A stretch of DNA of 5,411 bases from an uncultured Candidatus Melainabacteria bacterium (GCA_937898445.1 CALEJY010000314.1:1-5411); one strand, 5' to 3'; shown: positions 1 through 5,411, numbered from the stretch's first letter. A program made the numbers and translations. Notes: a model not told the origin generated them from the letters alone.

Positions 1-40
1 ACGCATGAGGTCGCGAGTTCGAGCCTCGTCGTTCCCGCCA
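1..40 (+). tRNA. 3' end of a tRNA gene (partial, isotype uncertain, possibly Asp)
   Basis: This is the 3' part of a class I tRNA; the 5' part lies outside the window. The T-stem GCGAG (13-17) pairs with CTCGT (25-29, one G-T pair) around the loop TTCGAGC (18-24). It is followed by the acceptor strand CGTTCCC (30-36), discriminator G37 and an encoded CCA (38-40). The bases before the T-stem read as variable loop AGGTC (8-12) and anticodon stem GCATG (3-7), with A and C as positions 37 and 38. The combination of C38 and G73 fits tRNA-Asp best from what is known of bacterial tRNAs, but without the anticodon this is only a guess. The intact CCA and acceptor strand suggest the tRNA stays functional after integration of the neighbouring element. 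Confidence 0.85.
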
Positions 41-1594
41 TTTTAAGAGACTTTTGAAAGTCTCTTTTTTAGTGTCTGATTGACTTTTAGAGAGTTCGAA
101 CCTGCCATTTTGAGAGCGACCTAGTCTGTTCATCTCTATTATGTCATAGAATACAGGATACAAGGTTATATCTATGTTTTTGCCTGATGCAATAAAGTTC
201 GAACCAATTATTTCACAAATAGTTCTTTTTTCTGATGGAGTTGCTTCCATGAAAATTTTGCTTGCATTTTTACAGAATTTCAATATTAAATCAGATTGTT
301 TGTAAAATTCATCATCAGCTTTATTTATACATGCAAATTTTTCCAGTAATTGTTCTTTCTCTGCTTTTAACTCTCTATATGCTTGATTCCATAACTCATT
401 TTCAGTAGAATCAGAACTTTTTAGCATGCGTTTATAACCATTCTGAATCATTTTATCTATTTCTTTAATACGTTTATAGATGTTATCCTGCGTTGCATTA
501 CTATAATTGTTCTTCAAGTCGTGAACTTCTTTTAAACTATCTTTAACTTCATCTATAAGTTCTTGTGGGATATTTTCTAAACCTTTTAGGATTTCAACTA
601 TAAACTTATCTATTTTACCCTCGCTTATATAAGAATCCTTTTTGCAAGTTTTAATTTTGCCCTTACCTGTACAATGGTAGTATATATATTCTTTTCCACT
701 TGGTTTAACTTTTCTTTCTGCGGTATAACTACATCCGCATATACCACATCTAAATAAGCCAATATAAGGGAATTCAATATCATGTTGTCTTGTTGTACTA
801 TTTGCATTGTTTAGTTTATCTTGTGCTAATTGAAATAATTCTCTACTAATGAGAGGTTCATGCTTCCCATTTGGGTATAATTTGCCTTGATATACATAAT
901 CCCCAACATACATTGGATTTCTGAAAATTCTTTGAATTGTTGAGACTGCATATTTGTTTCCATCTGGATTTCTTAAACCTTCTTCATAAAGAATATTATT
1001 GATAGATGAGGCTGATAGATTTTCATATACAAACAGGTTAAATGCCCTTATTGCAAATTCGGCACGTTCTGGGTCTTTTATAATTGCATGCTTATGTGTT
1101 CCAGCATTACCATACATGTAACCTAGCGGTGGATAAAGTGCATATCCTTGTTCAATACGTTCATTTAAACCTTTTGCAGATTCTTCCGCTAGGTTATCAA
1201 CATACTGCTTTGCCATAAGGACACGTATGCCTATCATAAATTTGATACTTGAACGTGAGGCTTCAGATAGTATTTCATTCTCTTTTACAAAATGAACTTC
1301 TAATCCACTAATGTTATCTATTGTTCCATAGTCCAAAAGATTTCTATAAAGTCTATCAACTTTTTCAACTAAAATAACTCTTTCATCTTCATGCTCTTGA
1401 AGATAATCGACCATTCTGTTAAATTCTGCACGACCAGCTTTCTTTGCCGATTCTGCCTCAACAAACTCTTCCACTATTTCAATATCATTGTTGTTTGCAT
1501 ATTCATGTAAGAACTTTTTTTGAGCTGGAATAGAAAATCCATCTTTTTCTTGTCTATTTGACGATACCCTTGCGTATAATACAGCTTTTTTCAT
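1..1594 (-). CDS. Large serine recombinase (site-specific integrase), 3' end outside window
   Basis: At least 531 residues, continuous in frame from ATG at 1594 to the window edge. The catalytic domain (about 1-140) starts with YARVS, giving probable nucleophile S11 and R9, and has the DRLYRN motif (D80, R81, R84). A recombinase domain follows (about 150-265, with RNPMYVG near its end), then a zinc ribbon with C283, C286, C308 and C317, then a charged helical, probably coiled-coil segment (about 318-440). The expected role is cutting and joining att DNA through 5'-phosphoserine links to insert and excise the element. Start choice: YARVS must lie near the N-terminus, no ATG lies upstream in frame, and there is no Shine-Dalgarno. 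From about residue 497 the frame enters the duplicated att segment, then crosses the tRNA terminator and the tRNA in antisense, ending in RRGSNSRPHA, the peptide typical of antisense tRNA reading. The native C-terminus is therefore uncertain. Function is well supported; target specificity is inferred from the tRNA. Confidence 0.93.
   Translation of the reverse strand, partial: MKKAVLYARVSSNRQEKDGFSIPAQKKFLHEYANNNDIEIVEEFVEAESAKKAGRAEFNRMVDYLQEHEDERVILVEKVDRLYRNLLDYGTIDNISGLEVHFVKENEILSEASRSSIKFMIGIRVLMAKQYVDNLAEESAKGLNERIEQGYALYPPLGYMYGNAGTHKHAIIKDPERAEFAIRAFNLFVYENLSASSINNILYEEGLRNPDGNKYAVSTIQRIFRNPMYVGDYVYQGKLYPNGKHEPLISRELFQLAQDKLNNANSTTRQHDIEFPYIGLFRCGICGCSYTAERKVKPSGKEYIYYHCTGKGKIKTCKKDSYISEGKIDKFIVEILKGLENIPQELIDEVKDSLKEVHDLKNNYSNATQDNIYKRIKEIDKMIQNGYKRMLKSSDSTENELWNQAYRELKAEKEQLLEKFACINKADDEFYKQSDLILKFCKNASKIFMEATPSEKRTICEIIGSNFIASGKNIDITLYPVFYDIIEMNRLGRSQNGRFELSKSQSDTKKETFKSLLKWRERRGSNSRPHA
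15..116. other. Candidate attachment-site region (imperfectly duplicated tRNA 3' end)
   Basis: Two related segments lie here. The first is the tRNA 3' end itself: GAGTTCGAGCCT at 15-26 and GCCATTTTAAGAG at 37-49. The second, at 92-116, has GAGTTCGAACCT (92-103) joined directly to GCCATTTTGAGAG (104-116), without the ten intervening acceptor-strand bases. Each half differs by one base between copies. The position beside the 3' end of an integrase gene and at a tRNA 3' end is what is expected of an element boundary (attL or attR). Which copy holds the true crossover core cannot be decided without the other end of the element. Confidence 0.45.
45..70 (+). terminator. Rho-independent terminator of the tRNA
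   Basis: An inverted repeat at 45-54 and 57-66 (core AGAGAC / GTCTCT, extended by TTT / AAA) is followed by an unbroken T-run (65-70), starting four bases after the tRNA CCA. This is a standard intrinsic terminator for + strand transcription. On the minus strand the hairpin is followed by AAAATGG rather than a T-run, so it should not stop integrase transcripts coming from the right. Confidence 0.85.
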
Positions 1595-1600
1595 ATGGCT

Positions 1601-1629
1601 ATTATAGCAATAAATATCCTGTTTGACAA
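1601..1629 (-). promoter_or_regulatory. Sigma-A-type promoter of the integrase gene, predicted leaderless
   Basis: Read on the minus strand, a -35 TTGTCA (1629-1624) and a perfect -10 TATAAT (1606-1601) are separated by exactly 17 bases. Only six bases lie between the -10 box and the ATG at 1594, so transcription should begin at or within a base or two of the start codon. The gene has no Shine-Dalgarno sequence, which agrees with a leaderless mRNA. The transcription start is inferred from box spacing. Confidence 0.72.
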
Positions 1630-1663
1630 ATATAATGCTGCATTTGGCGATTCTATTATTTTC

Positions 1664-1687
1664 ATAACCAAAGTTATAACCAAGGTT
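1664..1687. repeat. Tandem 12-bp direct repeat, candidate operator
   Basis: ATAACCAAAGTT (1664-1675) is followed without a gap by ATAACCAAGGTT (1676-1687), a single mismatch in 12 positions. The second unit also contains the short inverted pair AACC/GGTT. The repeat sits between the divergent integrase gene and the rightward operon, about 35 bases upstream of the integrase -35 box. A binding site for a regulator of one or both transcription units is the natural reading, but no regulator is shown. I see no convincing -35/-10 pair for the rightward operon in this region; TTGGGG (1697-1702) with CATAAT (1719-1724) at 16-base spacing is only a weak candidate. Confidence 0.5.
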
Positions 1688-1750
1688 AAGGACAGTTTGG
1701 GGGGAAATATGAGTTAATCATAATAACAGGACAAAACAAAGGAAACATAA

Positions 1751-1900
1751 ATGGAATTTAAAGTAGATAAATTTACTGTAAAACTCCATAGAGCAAATGA
1801 AATCTCACATGATGAAGATGTTAATCGTTTTGCAAAATATGTTTCTATAATTTGTGAAGTTAGTAAAAGACAACAGAAAGGAAAAATTTATGTCAAATGA
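1751..1900 (+). CDS. Small hypothetical protein, 49 aa, first gene of the rightward operon
   Basis: An ATG at 1751 is preceded by AAAGGA (1738-1743) seven bases upstream, the same ribosome-binding type used by the genes that follow. The product begins MEFKVDKFTVKLHR, is basic at its C-terminus (KRQQKGK), and has no signal peptide, membrane segment or recognisable motif. Its stop overlaps the next start by 11 bases (1890-1900), the same overlap seen at two later junctions, which supports real, translationally coupled expression. I do not recognise the family. It could instead be a leader peptide whose translation sets expression of the next gene. Short length keeps confidence moderate. Confidence 0.5.
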   Translation: MEFKVDKFTVKLHRANEISHDEDVNRFAKYVSIICEVSKRQQKGKIYVK

Positions 1901-2348
1901 AAAACAAAAAGTAGTAATCTACACAAGAGTTGCAACACAAGAACAAGCAAAGTCAGGTTATTCACTTAAAGCACAGGATAAAATGCTAAAAGAATACGCA
2001 AGAGTAAACAACTTTGAAATTGTAGAAGAATTTTCTGACATTGGAAGTGGTTTTGAGAAAAATAGGCAAGGGTTTAATGAAATGTTGCAATACCTTGAAA
2101 GTTCTGAAAATTGCAAAACCATTTTAATTACTGACCTTAAGATATTGAGCCGCAACGTTAATATTCTTGAAATAATGCAACAATATAACTTAATTAGTGT
2201 ATCTTGCGATTCATTCCCACTTTTAAACCAACTTTCGATATTGTTTGAAAAAAAATGTAGGCTTTTAACTGATGAAAAAGCAAGGATGAGATTCGAAAAA
2301 GCACAAAAACTTAAAGCAAAGAAAGGAAAAATAGAAAATGTTAAATAA
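1890..2348 (+). CDS. Stand-alone serine recombinase catalytic domain lacking catalytic residues (pseudo-recombinase)
   Basis: This 152-aa protein aligns without gaps to the N-terminal domain of the divergent integrase: IYTRVATQEQ against LYARVSSNRQ, a shared EIVEEF, and the same 77-residue distance from the YxRV tyrosine to the SRN/YRN arginine. The nucleophilic serine is replaced by Ala15 (codon GCA, 1932-1934). The usual DRL(S/Y)RN motif reads KILSRN, so the Asp and first Arg are Lys84 and Ile85; Arg13, Arg59 and Arg88 remain. It ends in a lysine-rich tail with no recombinase domain and no zinc ribbon. DNA cleavage is therefore not expected. A role as a dimerisation partner or modulator of the integrase is inference. 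I chose ATG 1890, with AAAGG eight bases upstream, over an upstream in-frame GTG at 1854 that lacks a good ribosome-binding site. It overlaps the next gene by 11 bases. The frame is clean, so it is not simply decaying. Confidence 0.85.
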   Translation: MSNEKQKVVIYTRVATQEQAKSGYSLKAQDKMLKEYARVNNFEIVEEFSDIGSGFEKNRQGFNEMLQYLESSENCKTILITDLKILSRNVNILEIMQQYNLISVSCDSFPLLNQLSILFEKKCRLLTDEKARMRFEKAQKLKAKKGKIENVK

Positions 2349-2805
2349 CATAAAAAATACATTAAAGAAAATAAATACAGTACACTTTGTAAATATAGAG
2401 GACATAAACTTAGGTAAATATAAATGCATTGCTAATGTTAAAGAAATTGAATACAAGCTGAAAATGAACTGTTTTGGGGTTGATATATTAGAACCTTATT
2501 TATATTTAGAGAATTTGCAGGTGTTTCAGAGTGATAAATACATAAATGTTGAAACTCCAAATAGTATAATAAAAACAAAAATCGGTAAAAGAATAGCCGA
2601 TTCTCAACCTTTAGCAAATGGAGATAGAATTTCATTTAGTGCATATTTACGAGAGAAAACTACTATTTTCAGACAAGAAGATGAAGAAAGAATCATAGAT
2701 GAGGAATATACCTCTAGATATTTCAATACATTTAGCAACATTGTTAGATTAAATAGAATAGAAGAAAATGCTAATGGTTATAGTAGGAAGGATGGACTTA
2801 AATGA
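2338..2805 (+). CDS. Hypothetical protein, 155 aa
   Basis: The start ATG 2338 overlaps the upstream stop by 11 bases and is preceded by GAAAGGAAAA (2321-2330), nearly identical to the site before the previous gene. The product looks soluble, with alternating hydrophobic and polar segments suggesting mainly beta structure in the middle (about 28-105), including ANGDRISFSAYL at 93-104, and a charged stretch (RQEDEERIIDEE, 112-123) near the C-terminus. The G-D-x-I-x-F-x-A pattern is seen in small OB-like nucleic-acid-binding folds, but that is only a resemblance. I do not recognise the family. The following gene starts within its stop codon (ATGA), so the two are probably coupled in translation. 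Confidence 0.8.
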   Translation: MLNNIKNTLKKINTVHFVNIEDINLGKYKCIANVKEIEYKLKMNCFGVDILEPYLYLENLQVFQSDKYINVETPNSIIKTKIGKRIADSQPLANGDRISFSAYLREKTTIFRQEDEERIIDEEYTSRYFNTFSNIVRLNRIEENANGYSRKDGLK

Positions 2806-3155
2806 AATGTGGTAAATGGCTAAGATGTAACGTTAAATTATATCTATCAAGATATCTTGTCAACGAATTAGGTGCCGCTTTAGAATCTGGGGAGATTACC
2901 TCCCTTGATTCTTTTGTTAAAGATTCAATAAGAAATAATTATTACAATATTCAATTTATCGGTACTATCAAAAGAAATGAAATCAAATGTATTCCTATTA
3001 TCGTCAAAATTCCATTTATGATGATTTTTAAACTCTGGCTACTATCAAAGAAAGTTAAATTGACAAAATCTGAAATTGTAGCAGAGTTCTTAGGGTATTC
3101 TTTAAGTTTGCTTTTGGCAGACAAGTATGGAAGTAATTTTGATACCTTAAAATAG
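2802..3155 (+). CDS. Putative DNA-binding protein with two ribbon-helix-helix units, 117 aa
   Basis: Two segments each show strand, helix, turn, helix in the RHH order. Unit 1 (about 9-47) has strand VKLYLS, a helix around YLVNELGAAL, and second helix SLDSFVKDSI. Unit 2 (about 64-104) has strand IIVKIP, a hydrophobic helix, and second helix TKSEIVAEFL. RHH proteins normally dimerise to build the DNA-binding two-stranded sheet; two units in one chain could form it alone. TraY of the F plasmid is a known tandem RHH protein that acts both as relaxosome accessory and regulator, so a role at an origin or promoter fits. AGGAAGGA (2785-2792) is the ribosome-binding site. The second unit is unusually hydrophobic (FMMIFKLWLL, 72-81), so a short membrane-associated helix is the main alternative. 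The fold is an inference from pattern, not from a search. Confidence 0.72.
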   Translation: MKCGKWLRCNVKLYLSRYLVNELGAALESGEITSLDSFVKDSIRNNYYNIQFIGTIKRNEIKCIPIIVKIPFMMIFKLWLLSKKVKLTKSEIVAEFLGYSLSLLLADKYGSNFDTLK

Positions 3156-3169
3156 AAAGGAAATATTTA

Positions 3170-4777
3170 ATGGATAGTAAAAAGTATGTAGAAAACCTAA
3201 GCAAAAAAGAACTTATTGAATACCTTGGTGTTGCTTCCGATTTTGACAATAGCTTTGATTGTGAAGATTCAGAAACCATTGAAACTTCTCATGAAAAAGT
3301 GTTGGCTTCAGAAGATATTGAAAGCCTATTTGAAGATGAAAGCAATTTTGCAAATGGTTCAAATATAAATAATATATTTCTAAATGGGCCTAATTCAAAC
3401 CTTGATATGGTTATTACAAATGGAATTAACTTCCCAAATTCTTTTTTAAGTGTTTCATTGGTGTTTAGTAAGAATAACATTACAAGAATACTAAGAGTCT
3501 TTAATATTGAACCTAGTAATATGGTATTGTCTGAAATATCTAAGTATGGAAGATATAATCTAATAGTAAATGTAAATGAACTAGAAAGAATAATTAATAG
3601 GTATATTGAAATAGTTTCTAAACTCAACACTTGTACACTTAGTTATGATAATGATGCGGTAGCAAGTTTTATCAAACTGTGTAAAGTAGGAAAAGTGAAT
3701 GAAGTTGTAACTTATTACTTAAAGAAAGCAAATGCTAAGAGCAAAAGAAATACTTCTACTGTTGGTGTTGAAAACATAATGTGCAATATAAGTGTTGCAA
3801 AATTAAGAGAATATTGTTTTGGTATAACTCCAGATTGCATGTCCTTTAATCCACATGATGATAAAGAACTAGAGATTCTTGATTATATTAAAATGTGTTG
3901 GGAATTGCGAATGTTGCTTGTTTTCTATAAAGCTTGCAACATTTCTACGAAGAACGAAGTTTTATTTTTCAGAATTTTTCAGCCAATCATATCGCTTGCG
4001 ATTTTTGCTGGCATGGAAATGTTTACGGAATTAAAGTTATCACGTCTATATAATGAATTGTATGAAGAATTGAAGAGGTTTGTACCTCTTAATCCAAAGT
4101 ATTTGGTTGTTAACGATATTGAAGATAAGCGAATTATCAAGTTCAAAATTAAGAATAGTCATTTTCTAAATGAAGCCTACCAGAAAGAGTATAATTATCC
4201 TAATTCTATACCTACAATTCAAGACACTAAAGATGATAAAGCTGGAGAGGCTGAATTAAACATTCTGCAAGGAAGTACAGGTAATTCTGTTCGACTTGAA
4301 CTATGTTTATCAGGTCAAGTTCCAATTAGCAGAATTTATGGTAATTTTGCCTTGAAGAGAGATGTGAATGGTAGGCTAATAGAAAAGATTGAGAATGTAA
4401 ACTTCTTAAATATGTATTACTTTGGCCTAAGTACGGATAAACCAATATTGTATTTGTTTAAACAAATTCTAAATTATTCTAAAGATTTCAATATTAAGTC
4501 TCATCATACAAACGTTAAACGATATTTAGAACAATTTGCCAATAAAGCGAATAGAAATATTATTCCAAGATACTTAGCTCCGTTGTTATTGTTATTATTA
4601 GAAAAGCCTTGTAGTGATGATGAATTGAATTGCTGGGTTAATAAGTATTTTAAAAAGACCGCAAAGCAACAAAGAGCAGAGTTCAGAAAAATATTTAATG
4701 ACTTAGCTAAATTGATGCAAGAAGAAAATAGACTGGTGAATGGATTAAGAAAAGAGTTAGATAGATATGTTTGGTAA
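3170..4777 (+). CDS. Orphan 535-aa protein with acidic, Asn-rich N-terminus
   Basis: ATG 3170 follows AAAGGA and lies 14 bases after the preceding stop. The N-terminus opens with a helix (LSKKELIEYL, 10-19), then an acidic stretch (about 24-58, rich in Asp, Glu and Ser), then an Asn/Gly-rich stretch (about 62-92), which looks like a flexible linker or interaction arm. The rest is globular and rich in hydrophobic residues, with a mixed helical central part and a probable beta-rich segment around residues 383-415. Near the C-terminus are a run of six leucines in APLLLLLLEKP and a charged, helical tail ending in DRYVW. I see no Walker A, HUH, HNH or other catalytic motif, no signal peptide and no clear membrane segment. 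Its stop overlaps the next start by 11 bases. Being fixed just upstream of a replication-initiator-like gene suggests a replication, maintenance or mobility role, but the family is not recognised. Confidence 0.85.
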   Translation: MDSKKYVENLSKKELIEYLGVASDFDNSFDCEDSETIETSHEKVLASEDIESLFEDESNFANGSNINNIFLNGPNSNLDMVITNGINFPNSFLSVSLVFSKNNITRILRVFNIEPSNMVLSEISKYGRYNLIVNVNELERIINRYIEIVSKLNTCTLSYDNDAVASFIKLCKVGKVNEVVTYYLKKANAKSKRNTSTVGVENIMCNISVAKLREYCFGITPDCMSFNPHDDKELEILDYIKMCWELRMLLVFYKACNISTKNEVLFFRIFQPIISLAIFAGMEMFTELKLSRLYNELYEELKRFVPLNPKYLVVNDIEDKRIIKFKIKNSHFLNEAYQKEYNYPNSIPTIQDTKDDKAGEAELNILQGSTGNSVRLELCLSGQVPISRIYGNFALKRDVNGRLIEKIENVNFLNMYYFGLSTDKPILYLFKQILNYSKDFNIKSHHTNVKRYLEQFANKANRNIIPRYLAPLLLLLLEKPCSDDELNCWVNKYFKKTAKQQRAEFRKIFNDLAKLMQEENRLVNGLRKELDRYVW

Positions 4778-5411
4778 TATTTTGATAGATAAATTACGTA
4801 TTTCAAGAAAAATTGATTTTGGTTTTAATTCTCGAAAAGTCCAAGAATCGCTAAATAAATTGGCAAATTCTCATTTTAGAGCAGAGCATTTTTCTGTAAA
4901 CTATGACAAATGCTATTTTAGAGTAACATTTACACCAACTTTATATCTGACTAATAAATTAGCTAACGAAGGAAAACCTATTTACAATATGGAAATGATT
5001 ACAGAAGATATGCTAGTAAGTGTGTTAGAAAAAGTATATGAAGTTTTAGGTGAAGAGGCTGTTGTAACGTGGATTGATATTACAAAAAATATACTTGTAA
5101 ATGACAAGGTATCTCACTACATTGAATCTTTATCAAGAATAAAAGCGAAATATCCTTATAAAAAGCATAATTGTACATCTAAAACCGTTGTGAAAACTGC
5201 GATATTCGGCACTTTAAAACGAACGAACGGAACGGATTGCGTGAAAGATGTTCGTCAAATAACCTTCTATGATAAAGTAGCTGAAATTACAGAAAAGACT
5301 AAACAAAAGTCAAGATTTATTGATAATGTTAATTTGACAGAAGATGAAATTGTACAATTGCCAAAAGAGGCTTATCAACGAGAATATAAAAGGTTGTTCT
5401 TGAGAGATTTG
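4767..5411 (+). CDS. Putative phage/plasmid II/X-type replication initiator (partial, runs off right edge)
   Basis: 215 codons are open from ATG 4767 to the window end. The opening NILIDKLRIS resembles the first strand of many II/X-type initiators (IDxLxI). VTWIDITKNI (100-109) matches the family's hydrophobic-RIDIT-N type segment, and QITFYDKVAEI (164-174) matches its conserved I-x-F-YDK-x-E block. These proteins, related to filamentous phage gpII, nick the origin to start rolling-circle replication through a tyrosine. The match here is from memory of the family pattern; the Arg normally before the Asp in the middle motif is Trp here, and the catalytic tyrosine cannot be assigned. The ribosome-binding site is weak (AAAGAG, about 10 bases upstream), and the start lies inside the last codons of the previous gene, so translation is probably coupled to it. 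An unrelated nucleic-acid-binding protein is the alternative. Confidence 0.6.
   Translation, partial: MFGNILIDKLRISRKIDFGFNSRKVQESLNKLANSHFRAEHFSVNYDKCYFRVTFTPTLYLTNKLANEGKPIYNMEMITEDMLVSVLEKVYEVLGEEAVVTWIDITKNILVNDKVSHYIESLSRIKAKYPYKKHNCTSKTVVKTAIFGTLKRTNGTDCVKDVRQITFYDKVAEITEKTKQKSRFIDNVNLTEDEIVQLPKEAYQREYKRLFLRDL

Noticed and set aside
625..807. 60-aa minus-strand ORF inside the integrase region
   Set aside because: It is another frame of the integrase, whose own frame is continuous and carries the zinc-ribbon cysteines there.
1623..1636. TTGACA followed by TATAAT on the + strand
   Set aside because: The hexamers are only two bases apart, so they cannot form one promoter; the same bases are explained by the minus-strand -35 box of the integrase.
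1709..1717. Mini-ORF ATG AGT TAA after a run of six G
   Set aside because: Two codons only, and G-run to ATG spacing is too short for a normal Shine-Dalgarno; no attenuator structure found around it.
1617..1731. Inverted heptamers TCCTGTT (1617-1623) and AACAGGA (1725-1731)
   Set aside because: Seven bases separated by about 100 in an A+T-rich gap is within chance and the arms do not extend.
1854..1889. Upstream GTG start adding 12 residues to the pseudo-recombinase
   Set aside because: No good ribosome-binding site before it, while ATG 1890 has AAAGG at proper spacing and places the YTRV motif as in the family.
1958..2362. 134-aa minus-strand ORF opposite the pseudo-recombinase
   Set aside because: Low-complexity Phe/Ser/Leu-rich antisense reading of a convincing + strand gene, with no independent support.
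4504..4806. 100-aa minus-strand ORF with an Asn run
   Set aside because: The Asn run is the antisense of the Leu codon run of the 535-aa gene; no ribosome-binding site or motif.
1..5411. CRISPR array, riboswitch, rRNA or insertion sequence
   Set aside because: No regularly spaced repeats, no known aptamer-like structure, no rRNA sequence and no transposase of the IS type were seen.

Overview
The window is strongly A+T-rich and uses a low-GC Firmicutes-like (Bacillota) codon set, with AAAGGA-type ribosome-binding sites and a tRNA gene that encodes its own CCA. I read it as one end of an integrated mobile element from such a bacterium; species and tRNA isotype cannot be fixed from this sequence alone. 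The left edge (1-40) is the 3' end of a host tRNA on the + strand, followed at once by a hairpin and T-run terminator (45-70). This is the usual shape of an element inserted next to a tRNA 3' end.

From the left edge to 1594, on the minus strand, lies one uninterrupted large serine recombinase, the probable integrase. It has an intact catalytic domain, a recombinase domain, a Cys4 zinc ribbon and a helical tail. Its frame has no stop inside the window and runs antisense through the terminator and the tRNA, so its last residues are encoded by host DNA. Its promoter (TTGTCA-17-TATAAT) lies so close to the ATG that the mRNA should be leaderless. A 156-base intergenic region with a tandem 12-bp repeat separates it from the rightward genes.

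Rightward from 1751 there is a tight co-directional run: a 49-aa ORF, a 152-aa stand-alone serine recombinase domain that has lost its nucleophilic serine, a 155-aa unknown protein, a 117-aa protein that reads as two ribbon-helix-helix units in one chain, a 535-aa orphan, and a protein cut by the right edge that resembles phage/plasmid II/X-type replication initiators. Four of the five junctions overlap (three by 11 bases and one by 4) and the fifth is a 14-base gap, so I infer a single operon.

The working picture is an integrative element whose active integrase is transcribed away from an operon for DNA handling: an inactive recombinase homologue that could modulate the integrase, a DNA-binding RHH protein, and a replication initiator. 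The strongest candidates for undescribed biology are the catalytically dead recombinase domain, the integrase C-terminus that depends on integration state, and the orphan 535-aa protein conserved in position next to the Rep-like gene.
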